Under the pieces are notes generated by a model. The model was given only the letters and a program-made list of their open reading frames with translations, did no database searches and had not been told where the DNA came from. Below, one piece after another: positions 37,104-45,933 of a stretch of 64,000 bases of DNA. This DNA comes from an uncultured Pseudobutyrivibrio sp. (lineage in GTDB: Bacteria > Bacillota > Clostridia > Lachnospirales > Lachnospiraceae). The stretch lies in NCBI GenBank assembly GCA_900546435.1, contig URCQ01000003.1:1-64000 (forward strand), written 5' to 3'. Both the position numbers and the translations under genes were made by a program. Positions within the stretch are counted from its first letter, which is position 1. Each line of letters opens with the position of its first letter.

Positions 37104-38429
37104 GCAACGTACGGGTTCTAAACCATATTGATAGGACATGGCAGTCTGATAGAGATGTCCCGGGAAGCCTTCGTGTGCCATGGTGGTAAATAATGTGGTC
37201 TGATCGATATTGGCATTTGGATTATAAAAAATAAAATGGTGCCCATGTGAGTCAAAAGGTGCAATGAAGTAGTAGGCAGGTGCACTAGTCTTTTGCAATT
37301 GAGGTGCGATTTGTTGAATGGTAACGGTCACCTGTTCACAGGACGGAAAATCATTTTGAATGGCATTTTGTAAATGCTCCATCATATCTTCTGGTGTGCT
37401 GAGTGGACAATCATAGGAAGAGATCGAAGAGGCAAGTGCTGGATTGTGCGAAAAAAGGTCTGCCATTTGTGAAAGGTCTTTCTGACGTCTCGCGGAAATT
37501 TGCTGAAAAAGAGTATATGGACTTTCGGAAGTTCCACTATTTTGCCTTGCCAATAGGGCATAGTATGAACGTCCCTTTTCTTTTGCGTAAAGACTTCCAT
37601 TTGTGTCCGACTTGTCAATTAAAGACGATAATTGGTTTGATAACGACAAATATGATGGCAAAACGACGTTAGTTATCACGGTGTTATTTTTGGAAATATA
37701 ACTGTTTTTTTCAATTTCGGATAAAAAAGAGCAATCATGTATGCGTTTTTCAAAGGACGATAACAGGAGATGATCTTCTGAAAAAGTCGCAAAGGATGTA
37801 CAAAAATCAATGGTTTGTTGTAACGATTCCCGGTTTTCTGCCAGGTGTCGATTCGCCTGTTCTGTTGCATAGGCGTAGAGTTGGCCAAAGTAAATATCAA
37901 AATCTTCTAATAGAGAAAGATAGCAAATGATATCTTCCTTCGTATGAAAATCATAAGCGGATAAAAGAATGGGAAGAGAGGAAGGGATACCGGCAGTGGG
38001 TGATAGCAGATTTTGGTAATAATAGTAATCCTCCATTTTTTCCTCTAAATTGTAGTATTCCAATAATACATCATAGACGAGTTGTTCCCGACGAGACAGT
38101 TCTGAGCGATTGATATCTTTTAACTGTTTCAAAAAATCGTTCGCCTTCTTTTGCGTGCGCATATGGTCTTCGAATGTGAGATGACAGAGGGAAGGTTCTG
38201 TAAAGGAAATATGATAAACAGACGGATCCTGTAAAGTGAAATGGCAGGAGAGAGGGTCATCTTCTAACGATTGACAAAACCAGGCGGTGGTCAAGGCAGA
38301 AAAAGCGGACGAAGTGCTTTGGTCTGCTGCGTCAAAAAGCGTGGCATTTCCCAAATCCTGTTTGCTACAGCCTATGGTTGCGCATGCAATTACAATGGAA
38401 AGAATCAAACATAAAAATCGTTTTCCCAT
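37104..38429 (-). pseudogene. DUF885-family peptidase-like lipoprotein, N-terminal piece
   Basis: 442 codons from the ATG at 38429, with CCGGAGG upstream. A lipoprotein signal (ILSIVIACATIGC) is followed by a DUF885 body ending with the zinc motif MAHEGFPGHLYQTAMSYQYG. In the intact family HExxxGH is followed shortly by the Thr-Glu-Gly-Trp helix that here lies beyond the adapter. The natural gene is therefore probably intact and encodes an exported metallopeptidase-like lipoprotein of about 585 residues; the break is technical. Confidence 0.88.
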
Positions 38430-38543
38430 ATGTGCCTCCGGAAAAGTTCATAGTTACAGTGTATGTACTATTAAAAAATATATGATGGGTGGTATAGTTT
38501 TTTATCAGAAATCATACATTTGAAAAAAAGAGATGGAGTCGTA

Positions 38544-39128
38544 ATGAATTATCTTTGGGCGGGAATGATGCTTCTTGGAATTGTGTATGGGGGGTTACGA
38601 GGAGAGATGGCAGCAGTTACAGAAGCTGTGTTGTCCTCGGCAAAAGAAGCTGTTTCTCTTTGTATTACTCTAATGGGTGTCATGTGCTTTTGGATGGGAA
38701 TGATGCACATTGCACAAAAAAGTGGTCTGCTGCAGGCTCTCGCACGGCGGCTGGATCCGGTTCTTAATTTTCTGTTCCCATCCTTGAAACAGGAAGGAAA
38801 GGCAAAAGAGTATATTGCGACAAACTTTATAGCAAATATTTTTGGCCTTGGTTGGGCGGCAACACCGGCGGGACTTCGTGCTATGCAGGAATTAAAAAGG
38901 ATCAGCAAAGAAAAAGAAGGTGTAGCAAGTCGGGAAATGTGTACGTTTCTGGTTTTGAATATATCATCTTTACAGTTAATTCCAGTCAATATGATTGCGT
39001 ATCGGAGCCAGTATGGGTCGGCAAATCCGTCTAGGATTACAGGTCCGGCAATTTTAGCAACGACGATCAGTACATGTGTTGCTATCCTGTTTTGCAAAAT
39101 GGCATGTGGAAAGCAGAGGGCGAAATGA
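38544..39128 (+). CDS. spmA: Spore maturation protein A
   Basis: 194 residues from the ATG at 38544 (TGGAG upstream; a TTG at 38520 is unlikely). Nucleoside-recognition-domain membrane protein with NYLWAGMMLLGIVYGGLRGEM and GWAATPAGLRAMQELKR. SpmA and SpmB are needed for spore core dehydration. Its stop overlaps the spmB start. Confidence 0.93.
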   Translation: MNYLWAGMMLLGIVYGGLRGEMAAVTEAVLSSAKEAVSLCITLMGVMCFWMGMMHIAQKSGLLQALARRLDPVLNFLFPSLKQEGKAKEYIATNFIANIFGLGWAATPAGLRAMQELKRISKEKEGVASREMCTFLVLNISSLQLIPVNMIAYRSQYGSANPSRITGPAILATTISTCVAILFCKMACGKQRAK

Positions 39129-39652
39129 TGCGGTTTCTTCTATATATATCAGATGCCATTATACCGATTTTTTTATTTGTCATTCTTATGCATGCATTGT
39201 TTGCAAAGCAAAATGTATATGAGAATTTTTTGATTGGAGCAGAGGATGGGTTTCATACGGTGATTGGCATTCTGCCCACGTTGATTGGGCTGCTGTGTGC
39301 TGTTGGCGTATTGCGTGCCTCAGGGCTTTTGACAGATCTTAGCATCTGGCTGCAAAAAATGATACCGGATGAAATCTTTCCTTCTGTACTTTTGCCGGCT
39401 GCCATTGCGAAAATGTTTTCCTCATCTGCTGCAACAGGCCTGGTTCTTGATATTTTTAAGGAATATGGACCGGATAGTACAAATGGACTCATTGTTTCTT
39501 TGATGGGAAGCTGTACGGAGACCATTTTTTATACCATGTCGGTGTATTTTATGAGTGTTGGCATCCGTAAGACAAGATGGACACTTCCTGGGGCGCTTAT
39601 TGCTATGTTAGCAGGTATCATGGCAAGTGTTGTGATTGGACGAATGATGTAG
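39125..39652 (+). CDS. spmB: Spore maturation protein B
   Basis: 175 residues from the ATG at 39125 (ATGATG overlaps the spmA stop). Membrane protein with ISDAIIPIFLFVILMHALF and the conserved SSAATGLVLDIFKEYGPDS segment. Partner of SpmA in forming heat-resistant spores; marks the organism as spore-forming. Confidence 0.93.
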   Translation: MMRFLLYISDAIIPIFLFVILMHALFAKQNVYENFLIGAEDGFHTVIGILPTLIGLLCAVGVLRASGLLTDLSIWLQKMIPDEIFPSVLLPAAIAKMFSSSAATGLVLDIFKEYGPDSTNGLIVSLMGSCTETIFYTMSVYFMSVGIRKTRWTLPGALIAMLAGIMASVVIGRMM

Positions 39653-39733
39653 GAACTGTACAAAAAAGGAAAATAGTAGTAATATAGGGAAACTTGGAAG
39701 CATAAATAATATAGAAGATAAGGAAGCGTACAA

Positions 39734-40201
39734 ATGAATATAATCATGGATCTGGTTACAAATCGTATTCTGGTTGCAACGGTTGCTGCATGGTTTGTGG
39801 CACAATTTTTAAAAGTTCTTTTTGACACAATAAAAAATGGTTTTTCGGTGGAACGCCTGACGGGAAGTGGTGGTATGCCAAGTTCTCATTCGGCAACGGT
39901 AACAGGACTTGTCGTGTCGACGGCTATCGTAGAAGGTGTAGGAGGCTTTCCGTTTGTAATGGCCATGTTCTTTGCCATTATTGTGATTTACGATGCAGCA
40001 GGGGTACGTATGGAGACCGGGCGTGAGGCACAGGTCTTAAATCGTCTTGCCAAGAGAGACCAGGCGGAAGGAAAGCAGCCATTGAATGAAAAGCCGCTGC
40101 GGGAAAAGATGGGGCATACCATACCAGAGATTATCGTGGGAATGGTGCTTGGCGGAACAGTAGCAGCGATCACATGTATCCTTATGCAAAAGCTTATATA
40201 G
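39734..40201 (+). CDS. Divergent PAP2-family membrane protein (DUF212, YuiD-like)
   Basis: 155 residues with about three to four membrane segments. GGMPSSHSATVTGL resembles the SxSxHS phosphatase motif of acid-phosphatase-like proteins and ends with the family IPEIIVGMVLGG. DUF212 proteins are thought to be membrane phosphatases, but no substrate is established. Confidence 0.88.
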   Translation: MNIIMDLVTNRILVATVAAWFVAQFLKVLFDTIKNGFSVERLTGSGGMPSSHSATVTGLVVSTAIVEGVGGFPFVMAMFFAIIVIYDAAGVRMETGREAQVLNRLAKRDQAEGKQPLNEKPLREKMGHTIPEIIVGMVLGGTVAAITCILMQKLI

Positions 40202-40210
40202 GGTATAAAT

Positions 40211-40239
40211 TTGACAATCTGGTATAACAAGCCTATAAT
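40211..40239 (+). promoter_or_regulatory. Perfect consensus promoter of tRNA-fMet
   Basis: TTGACA (40211-40216), 17-bp spacer, TATAAT (40234-40239), 12 bp before the tRNA. Confidence 0.85.
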
Positions 40240-40251
40240 AAATCATGTTGA

Positions 40252-40325
40252 CGCGGGATGGAGCAGTCTGGAAGCTCGCCGGGCTCATAACCCGGAGGTC
40301 ATAGGTTCAAATCCTATTCCCGCAA
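40252..40325 (+). tRNA. Initiator tRNA-fMet (anticodon CAT)
   Basis: A 74-nt cloverleaf. The acceptor begins with C and its partner is A (C1-A72 mismatch), and the anticodon stem CCGGG/CCCGG carries three G-C pairs, both hallmarks of initiator tRNA. The loop CTCATAA has anticodon CAT. No CCA encoded. Confidence 0.95.
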
Positions 40326-40332
40326 TTTATTC

Positions 40333-40363
40333 AGGAGACATCCAGACGGGGTGTCTCCTTTTG
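40333..40363 (+). terminator. Terminator of tRNA-fMet
   Basis: AGGAGACA (40333-40340) pairs with TGTCTCCT (40352-40359), then TTTT. Confidence 0.8.
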
Positions 40364-40396
40364 ATTTATATAATGACACGAAAGGAAACATGGGAA

Positions 40397-40594
40397 ATGG
40401 AACAAAAATGGGATTTTCAGGCAAATGATATCATCACAATGAAAAAGAAACATCCTTGTGGAAGTGAACGTTTTCGTTTGCTTCGCGTGGGCGCAGATTT
40501 TCGTTTGGAATGTTTGGGTTGCGGACACCAGATGATGATGCCACGGACAAAGGTAACAAAAGCCTGCAAAAAAGTGGAGCGGGAAAATTTGTAA
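40397..40594 (+). CDS. DUF951-family small protein
   Basis: 65 residues from the ATG at 40397 with AAAGGAAA upstream. It has MKKKHPCGSERFRLLRVGAD and CLGCGHQMMMPRTKVTK, the cysteine and glycine-rich layout of DUF951, a family found beside rpsF and trmE-like genes in Bacillota. Function unknown; possibly nucleic-acid binding. A longer frame from 40211 runs over the tRNA and is not real. Confidence 0.88.
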   Translation: MEQKWDFQANDIITMKKKHPCGSERFRLLRVGADFRLECLGCGHQMMMPRTKVTKACKKVERENL

Positions 40595-40610
40595 AAAAAT
40601 AAGAAAACAC

Positions 40611-40639
40611 TTGAAAATAGGCGGAAATCATGGTATTAT
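40611..40639 (+). promoter_or_regulatory. Promoter of the rpsF-ssb-rpsR operon
   Basis: TTGAAA (40611-40616), 17-bp spacer, TATTAT (40634-40639). Confidence 0.65.
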
Positions 40640-40665
40640 CTTAATTCGTGATATATAAAAATATC

Positions 40666-40691
40666 CTTGCTTTGCCACAATAGGCAAGGCC
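40666..40691 (+). promoter_or_regulatory. Leader hairpin before rpsF
   Basis: CTTTGCC pairs with GGCAAGG around ACAATA in the untranslated leader. It could be an S6:S18 autoregulatory element, but the conserved features of that leader were not confirmed by eye. Confidence 0.35.
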
Positions 40692-40717
40692 AAAAGACCA
40701 AAAGGAGGTAAAATCGC

Positions 40718-41008
40718 ATGAATAAGTATGAATTAGCACTCGTAGTTAATGCTAAGATCGAAGATGATGCGAGAGCAGCAGTCGTTGAGAAAGCTCAGGG
40801 TTATATTACCCGTTTCGGCGGCGTTGTCAGTGAAGTAGAAGAATGGGGTAAGAAGAAGTTAGCTTACGACATCCAGAAGATGAGCGAAGGTTATTACTAC
40901 TTCATCCAGTTCGAAGCTGAAGCTGAAGCACCTGCTCAGATCGAAGAAAACATTCGTATCATGGATAACGTTCTTCGTTTCTTATGCGTCAGAAAAGACG
41001 AGGCATAG
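40718..41008 (+). CDS. rpsF: Ribosomal protein bS6
   Basis: 96 residues with the bS6 pattern NKYELALVVNAKIED and SEVEEWGKKKLAYDIQKMSEG. Part of the small ribosomal subunit, binding as a pair with bS18. AAAGGAGG precedes the ATG. First gene of the conserved rpsF-ssb-rpsR operon. Confidence 0.97.
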   Translation: MNKYELALVVNAKIEDDARAAVVEKAQGYITRFGGVVSEVEEWGKKKLAYDIQKMSEGYYYFIQFEAEAEAPAQIEENIRIMDNVLRFLCVRKDEA

Positions 41009-41028
41009 ATAGTAGATAAGGAGATCGT

Positions 41029-41463
41029 ATGAATACAATTATTCTGATGGGACGATTGACAAGAGACCCTGAAGTTCGTTACGGTGGAGCAAATAACACA
41101 GCAATCGCAAGATATGCAATTGCCGTAGATAGACGTTTTAAACAGGAAGGTCAGCCTGAAGCAGATTTCTTTAACCTTGTTTCCTTTGGTAAACAGGCAG
41201 AATTTGTTGAGAAATATCTTCGCAAAGGTACGAAAATTGTAGTTCAAGGTGAGTTGCGTAATAACAACTACACGAACAAGGATGGCCAGATGGTATACGG
41301 TATGGAAATCGTTGCCAACAATGTAGAATTTGCAGAGAGTAAAAGTGCACAGGCCAACAATGGTTTTGGCGGTAACATGGGAACTCCGGCACCGAATACA
41401 AACGCAGGGGATGGATTTATGAACATTCCGGATGGCATTGATGAAGAGTTGCCATTCAATTAG
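41029..41463 (+). CDS. ssb: Single-stranded DNA-binding protein
   Basis: 144 residues. OB fold with MNTIILMGRLTRDPEVRY and FFNLVSFGKQAEFVEKYL, a flexible Gly/Asn/Pro linker and the acidic C-terminal tip DEELPFN used for protein partners (the usual D-D-x-P-F). Binds single-stranded DNA in replication and repair. Confidence 0.97.
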   Translation: MNTIILMGRLTRDPEVRYGGANNTAIARYAIAVDRRFKQEGQPEADFFNLVSFGKQAEFVEKYLRKGTKIVVQGELRNNNYTNKDGQMVYGMEIVANNVEFAESKSAQANNGFGGNMGTPAPNTNAGDGFMNIPDGIDEELPFN

Positions 41464-41484
41464 TATTAATTAGGAGGTAGCGTC

Positions 41485-41736
41485 ATGGCTTACAATAAGA
41501 CAGCAGATGGTTCAAGAAGAAGACCAATGCACAGAAGAAAGAAAGTCTGTGTATTCTGTGGTAAGGACAACGTGATTGATTACAAGGATACAGCAAAGTT
41601 AAAGAGATACATCTCAGAGAGAGGTAAGATTCTTCCTCGTCGTATCACAGGTAACTGCGCTAAGCATCAGAGAGCTTTAACTGTAGCAATCAAGAGAGCT
41701 CGTCACGTAGCACTTATGCCTTACGTTTGCGAATAA
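41485..41736 (+). CDS. rpsR: Ribosomal protein bS18, zinc (C+) form
   Basis: 83 residues. The conserved core [22 protein letters not shown] identifies bS18. It retains CVFC and NCAKH, a four-ligand zinc pattern of the C+ form. Last gene of the operon; partner of bS6. Confidence 0.97.
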   Translation: MAYNKTADGSRRRPMHRRKKVCVFCGKDNVIDYKDTAKLKRYISERGKILPRRITGNCAKHQRALTVAIKRARHVALMPYVCE

Positions 41737-41769
41737 GATTCGTAAATAATATATAGTATTCCAAATATA

Positions 41770-41801
41770 AGACCATACACCATGCGGTGTATGGTCTTTT
41801 T
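41770..41801 (+). terminator. Terminator of the rpsF operon
   Basis: AGACCATACACC pairs perfectly with GGTGTATGGTCT around ATGC, then TTTTT. Confidence 0.93.
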
Positions 41802-41831
41802 ATGTTATGTCAAAGAAACTTTAGAAAAAAA

Positions 41832-41863
41832 TCCCTGACAGAAATATAGACTCTGTCAGGGAC
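41832..41863 (-). terminator. Terminator of the TlpA operon (minus strand)
   Basis: TCCCTGACAGA pairs with TCTGTCAGGGA; on the minus strand it is followed by a T-run from the AAAAAA at 41825-41831. Confidence 0.85.
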
Positions 41864-41892
41864 GAATAGATTCAAATATATAAATGAATTTT

Positions 41893-42795
41893 TTACTTTG
41901 AAGCGTTGTCTGCGTCGATTACAGATTGAATCTGCTTCATCAGGCTGTCGTAATTCTCCTTGTTATCGATGCCTCCAAGCATAGGCTCTCCAACAATGTT
42001 TCCGTTTCGATCTACAAGAATCGTGGTAGGAAATGCCATGATGGTAGAAGCATATTTACCAGCATCAGAGTCAGAAGCAATGGAAATGTTGCGGTAAGCA
42101 GCACCCTGCTTTTTCAGAATCTTCTTTGCTTCTGCGATTGCAGCTTCGTTATCATCAAATGTTTCTGTGTTGATACCAACAACTTCGCCGCCCATAGACT
42201 TGATTTCTTCATTTAAGTCATTGAGTTTAGATAACTCTGCTACACAAGGCTTACATCCGGTAAACCAGAAGTTTAATACAGTTACAGCATTTTTAGAGAA
42301 TAGTGTTTCATCAACTTCGTTGCCATCTAAGTCTTTTCCAGCAAAATCATGGAAAGGGCTGGCATCATCGGATTTACTATCAGATTTAGAAGAGGAAGCA
42401 TTCGTCTCTTTTTCTAATTTTGCGATTTTTTCTTCAATTTTACGGATAGCTTCGATATCTTCGTGTAAGGTTTTGAGCTCATCTTCTGTAAAAGAATCTT
42501 TGTTGGTTTCAATGACTTCTGCTAAATAATCAGCGTAATTTCCACTTGGATCTGCAGAACTCTTTTGCATCATAAGAAATGCCTTGTCCCATACTTCTTT
42601 GTGATCTGCAAAAAACTGGTTTTCCTGTTCATACAATTTGTTTATTTCATCGTCTGAGCTGCTGGATGATGCATTTGTCTCTGTTTTGGTATCAGCGTCT
42701 GCCGTTTTCTTTCCGGCGTTATTGCCACCACAGGCGGTAAGTGATAAAGCTGCGCAGAGTGTGAGGATTGCAATCATGTTTCTTCTTGTTTTCAT
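41893..42795 (-). CDS. TlpA-like thioredoxin-fold lipoprotein
   Basis: 300 residues. A lipoprotein signal (MIAILTLCAALSLTAC, Cys near residue 21) precedes a helical, charged region (about 45-150), then a TlpA/ResA domain with VLNFWFTGCKPCVAELSKL (active-site CKPC) and cis-proline MAFPTTILVD. Such proteins reduce disulfides or deliver electrons outside the membrane. The helical insert before the domain is longer than in ResA. Encoded next to a membrane ferredoxin protein and a CD1871A-type protein that may supply electrons. Confidence 0.9.
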   Translation of the reverse strand: MKTRRNMIAILTLCAALSLTACGGNNAGKKTADADTKTETNASSSSSDDEINKLYEQENQFFADHKEVWDKAFLMMQKSSADPSGNYADYLAEVIETNKDSFTEDELKTLHEDIEAIRKIEEKIAKLEKETNASSSKSDSKSDDASPFHDFAGKDLDGNEVDETLFSKNAVTVLNFWFTGCKPCVAELSKLNDLNEEIKSMGGEVVGINTETFDDNEAAIAEAKKILKKQGAAYRNISIASDSDAGKYASTIMAFPTTILVDRNGNIVGEPMLGGIDNKENYDSLMKQIQSVIDADNASK

Positions 42796-42831
42796 AGTAA
42801 TAATCTCCTTTGGTTATATAATATTTTGATT

Positions 42832-43728
42832 TTATTGTTTATCTTGTTTCTTATGGTTACCCATTTCTTTTCCCATAAACTGGTAATGGATAGCATCTTT
42901 TGGACATGCTTTTATACAAGCGCCGCAGCGAATACATTCCGCATGGTTCGGGCTTTCTAAAACATTTACATCCATTTTGCAGGCTGTTGTACATTGTTTA
43001 CAGCCAACACATTTATCATTATCTACCTGAATGCTGAGGAAGGAAATCTTATTGAATAAGGAATAAATAGCACCCAGTGGGCAAATCCATTTACAGAAAG
43101 GTCTGTAAAATAAAATGCTCAATACGATAACGGTAATTAATATAAGGCTTTTAAATGAAAATAGTTTGCCAAGTGCTGAGCGGATTGCGGCATTACCAAG
43201 GGATAAAGGAATGGCTCCTTCTAAAACACCTTGTGGGCATACATACTTACAGAAGAACGGATCTCCCATGCCAAGTGCGTTCGTTACTAACATTGGAAGG
43301 AGGATAACGAAAACGATCAAGATGACGTATTTGAGATACCGCAAAGGTTTCAGTTTTTCTGTAGAAAATTTCTTGCCTGGTATTTTATGAAGTAAATCCT
43401 GGAACCATCCAAACGGACAAAGGAAGCCGCAAATAAATCTTCCGAGTGTAACACCGAGTAAAATGAAAAATCCGGTGATGTAATAGGAAAATTTAAATTT
43501 TGATGATCCGACGACAGCCTGAAATGCACCAATAGGGCAGGCGCCAGAGGCGGCAGGGCAGGAATAACAGTTTAATCCTGGTACACATACAGTTTTTCCA
43601 TTGCCTTGATATATTTTGCCTTTCCAAAAATTTGGGATATGGATGTTGGTAAATAATGTAGCAATGGCTTGAATCCATCCGCGAAAGCGGGCTAATTGTT
43701 TTGATATTATAGTTTTCTTCTTATCCAA
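42832..43728 (-). CDS. NapH/MauN-like membrane 4Fe-4S protein
   Basis: 298 residues from a TTG at 43728. It has about five membrane helices and an N-terminal GLNCYSCPAASGACPIGAFQ, inner CGFLCPFGWFQDLLHKIPGK and CPLGAIYSL motifs, and two ferredoxin-like sites in the C-terminal part: CVGCKQCTTACKMDV and CIRCGACIKACPKDA. This layout transfers electrons from cytosolic ferredoxin through the membrane. Its start overlaps the previous gene's end by 8 bp, so translation is probably coupled. Confidence 0.88.
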   Translation of the reverse strand: MDKKKTIISKQLARFRGWIQAIATLFTNIHIPNFWKGKIYQGNGKTVCVPGLNCYSCPAASGACPIGAFQAVVGSSKFKFSYYITGFFILLGVTLGRFICGFLCPFGWFQDLLHKIPGKKFSTEKLKPLRYLKYVILIVFVILLPMLVTNALGMGDPFFCKYVCPQGVLEGAIPLSLGNAAIRSALGKLFSFKSLILITVIVLSILFYRPFCKWICPLGAIYSLFNKISFLSIQVDNDKCVGCKQCTTACKMDVNVLESPNHAECIRCGACIKACPKDAIHYQFMGKEMGNHKKQDKQ

Positions 43729-43861
43729 TTCCTACACACTCCAAACATAATTTTATTGCTTTACCAAGCACAACAGCAGCTTCACCTCGCATAGCACCAT
43801 AACAAATCATAAGGATTCCGGCACCGAGTAAAGCGAACTGTGGTATTCTTTTACTTTTCAA
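43721..43861 (-). CDS. CD1871A-family CxxC-motif small membrane protein
   Basis: 46 residues from a TTG at 43861, which follows AAGGAGCTATAAAATC on the minus strand; a longer ATG frame up to 43924 is less likely. One membrane helix (FALLGAGILMICYGAMRGEA) is followed by KLCLECVGIG, the C-x-x-C ending typical of the CD1871A family found next to NapH-like and TlpA genes. Probably a small redox partner. First gene of the leftward redox group. Confidence 0.8.
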   Translation of the reverse strand: MKSKRIPQFALLGAGILMICYGAMRGEAAVVLGKAIKLCLECVGIG

Positions 43862-43966
43862 GATTTTATAGCTCCTTTCTTTCTTATGTGGTCTTGTTGA
43901 CCTGTCGACTTTTGAATTATACAATAGAGGGTGTAAAATTTCTGTTAAGAAAATGGAGAATGTATT

Positions 43967-44641
43967 TTGAGATTATTAGTTGTAGAAGATGAGAAAGATT
44001 TGTGCGATACCATTGCAAAGGTATTATATGATAGTGGCTATGAAGTAGATACCTGCTATGATGGAGAAGAAGCGTTGGATTATATTCTGACAGAGGAGTA
44101 TGATCTGATTGTTCTCGATCTGAATTTGCCGGGCATGGATGGCATGGATATTTTGAAGGAGCTGCGGCAGAAAAATGAGGAAACGAAGGTTCTTATCTTG
44201 TCTGCAAGAAGCCAGATTGCGGATAAAGTGGAAGGTCTTGATGCCGGGGCGAACGATTATATGGAAAAGCCGTTTCATCTGCAGGAACTGGAAGCAAGAA
44301 TCCGAAGCCTTACCAGACGAAAGTTTGTACAAAAAGATGTCTGTCTGCAGTGTGGAGATATTCGTTTTAATACGCGCGAACGTGCGGCATATGCAAAAGG
44401 CGAACTGGTATCTTTGACGCGAAAAGAAAATGGAATTTTAGAATATTTGCTTTTAAATCAGGGCAGACCAGTCAGCCAGGAGGAAATGATTGAACATGTA
44501 TGGGATGCATCGGTTGACAGTTTTAGTGGCTCCATTCGTGTACATATGTCATCGCTCCGAAAGAAACTCAAAGCGGTTCTTGGGTATGACCCGATTGTGA
44601 ACAAAGTAGGTGAAGGATACAAGATAGGAGTGGTGGAATGA
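43967..44641 (+). CDS. OmpR-family response regulator
   Basis: 224 residues from a TTG at 43967 (TGGAGAATG upstream). Receiver domain with the phospho-acceptor Asp in LIVLDLNLPGMDGMDIL near residue 51, the Thr/Ser and Lys pockets (ILSAR, EKPF), and a C-terminal winged helix (SFSGSIRVHMSSLRKKLK). It is divergent from the redox genes with about 105 bp between starts, so it may regulate them. It overlaps the kinase gene by 4 bp. Confidence 0.93.
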   Translation: MRLLVVEDEKDLCDTIAKVLYDSGYEVDTCYDGEEALDYILTEEYDLIVLDLNLPGMDGMDILKELRQKNEETKVLILSARSQIADKVEGLDAGANDYMEKPFHLQELEARIRSLTRRKFVQKDVCLQCGDIRFNTRERAAYAKGELVSLTRKENGILEYLLLNQGRPVSQEEMIEHVWDASVDSFSGSIRVHMSSLRKKLKAVLGYDPIVNKVGEGYKIGVVE

Positions 44642-45780
44642 AAAAAATGTCGCTTCAATGGAGGCTTACCATTATAACTACATTATTTATTGCCATGATC
44701 TGCGGATGTCTTACCATGTATATTTATAGCAGTGGTGTTTATTATATGGATTCTTTGCAGGAGGCAGTGGATGCGCAGAGTCAGGACGATGAAGAAGGGC
44801 CGAACGAAATCTTTATTGGTATTCCTGACGATACCTGGGATGATTTTGCGAGCAATTTTTCTGTGCAGGTTTACAATAACAAAGCGGATTATAAAAGAAA
44901 GAGTCTCGTCTTTTCTGTGATGATGGCTTTGTTTGGTGGTGTTATCACCTATTTTATCTGTGGACGCGCATTGAAACCGCTCAACGAATTTTCAAAGAAA
45001 ATAGAAGAAGTACAGGCACAGAATCTGGCAGATTCTGAGATTGAAGAAAATGATGTCAAGGAATTGAATCAGCTCAGTGTATCATATAATAGGATGTTAA
45101 AGCGCTTGTCCGAAGCATTTGAAACACAAAGGCAGTTTACGGCCAATGCTGCACATGAACTTCGTACACCCCTTGCTGTGATGCAGGTGCAACTGGATGT
45201 ATATAATTCCTCTGAACACCCAGATAATGATGCGTGTGCAACCCAGACAATTCAGATGGTTACAGAGCAGAATGAACGTCTTAGTAAAATGGTAAAAACA
45301 TTGCTAGATATGAGTGAACTTCAAACAGTGGCAAGAGATGACGAAATTGCGTTGGATGCACTCGTGGAGGAAGTGCTTGCTGATTTAGAGCCGCTTGCAC
45401 AGGAAAAACACATTCAGCTGGTTCAAACATGTGAGCCGGTAAGTATGATGGGAAGTGATATCCTGATTTACCGGTTAGTATATAACCTTGTGGAAAATGC
45501 AATCAAATACAATCGCTTGGACGGAACCGTTACGGTGTCGGTAACAGAGGAAAATGATCGTACTTGTATTCGGGTAGAGGATACCGGAAATGGCATTCCG
45601 GAGGAACTCAAGGGGCGTGTGTTTGATCCGTTTTTCCGTGTCGATAAATCCAGAAGTCGCGCACTCGGTGGAGTAGGACTAGGATTGGCACTTGTTCATG
45701 AGATTGTGCGGGTTCATGACGGAGAGATCACAATCAAAGATAACAAAGCTGGTGGAACGACGTTTGAGGTACGATTCTAG
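44638..45780 (+). CDS. Sensor histidine kinase
   Basis: 380 residues. Two membrane segments (near 9-27 and 90-107) enclose a small extracytoplasmic domain rich in acidic residues. HAMP-like linker, then HisKA with NAAHELRTPLAVMQVQL (phospho-His), N-box NLVENAIKYN, and G-boxes DTGNGIPEEL and GGVGLGLALV. Partner of the upstream response regulator; the acidic loop could sense cations or envelope state. Confidence 0.92.
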   Translation: MKKMSLQWRLTIITTLFIAMICGCLTMYIYSSGVYYMDSLQEAVDAQSQDDEEGPNEIFIGIPDDTWDDFASNFSVQVYNNKADYKRKSLVFSVMMALFGGVITYFICGRALKPLNEFSKKIEEVQAQNLADSEIEENDVKELNQLSVSYNRMLKRLSEAFETQRQFTANAAHELRTPLAVMQVQLDVYNSSEHPDNDACATQTIQMVTEQNERLSKMVKTLLDMSELQTVARDDEIALDALVEEVLADLEPLAQEKHIQLVQTCEPVSMMGSDILIYRLVYNLVENAIKYNRLDGTVTVSVTEENDRTCIRVEDTGNGIPEELKGRVFDPFFRVDKSRSRALGGVGLGLALVHEIVRVHDGEITIKDNKAGGTTFEVRF

Positions 45781-45790
45781 AGGTGAAAAC

Positions 45791-45819
45791 TTGAACTTAC
45801 ATACGTAAGATGCTATAAT
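45791..45819 (+). promoter_or_regulatory. Strong promoter of the mgtE leader
   Basis: TTGAAC (45791-45796), 17-bp spacer, TATAAT (45814-45819) with an extended TGC before it. CTTAC (45796-45800) and GTAAG (45805-45809) form an inverted repeat in the spacer, a possible operator. Confidence 0.8.
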
Positions 45820-45855
45820 CACCGCGTAAATAGATTTTTAAAGGAGGCGAATGAT

Positions 45856-45933
45856 ATGGACAGTTGCGATAGTCCGAGTCGAAGTACATACAACGATGGA
45901 TATAGACTTGGATATGATTCCAAGTGTCTATAA
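45856..45933 (+). CDS. Putative leader peptide upstream of mgtE (uORF, 25 codons)
   Basis: An ATG at 45856 lies 8 bp after a perfect AGGAGG (45842-45847). The 25-codon frame begins MDSCDSPSRS and stops at TAA 45931-45933. A second ATG at 45851 in another frame would give a 34-codon peptide but is only 3 bp from the ribosome site. Acidic/proline-rich early residues recall the MgtL-type leader peptides that destabilise ribosomes in low Mg2+ in enterobacteria. The frame covers RNA segment 1 of the attenuator described next. Function is inference. Confidence 0.6.
   Translation: MDSCDSPSRSTYNDGYRLGYDSKCL

Noticed and set aside
40211..40396. 5' extension of the DUF951 gene
   Set aside because: It covers tRNA-fMet and its terminator; the start at 40397 has a suitable ribosome site.
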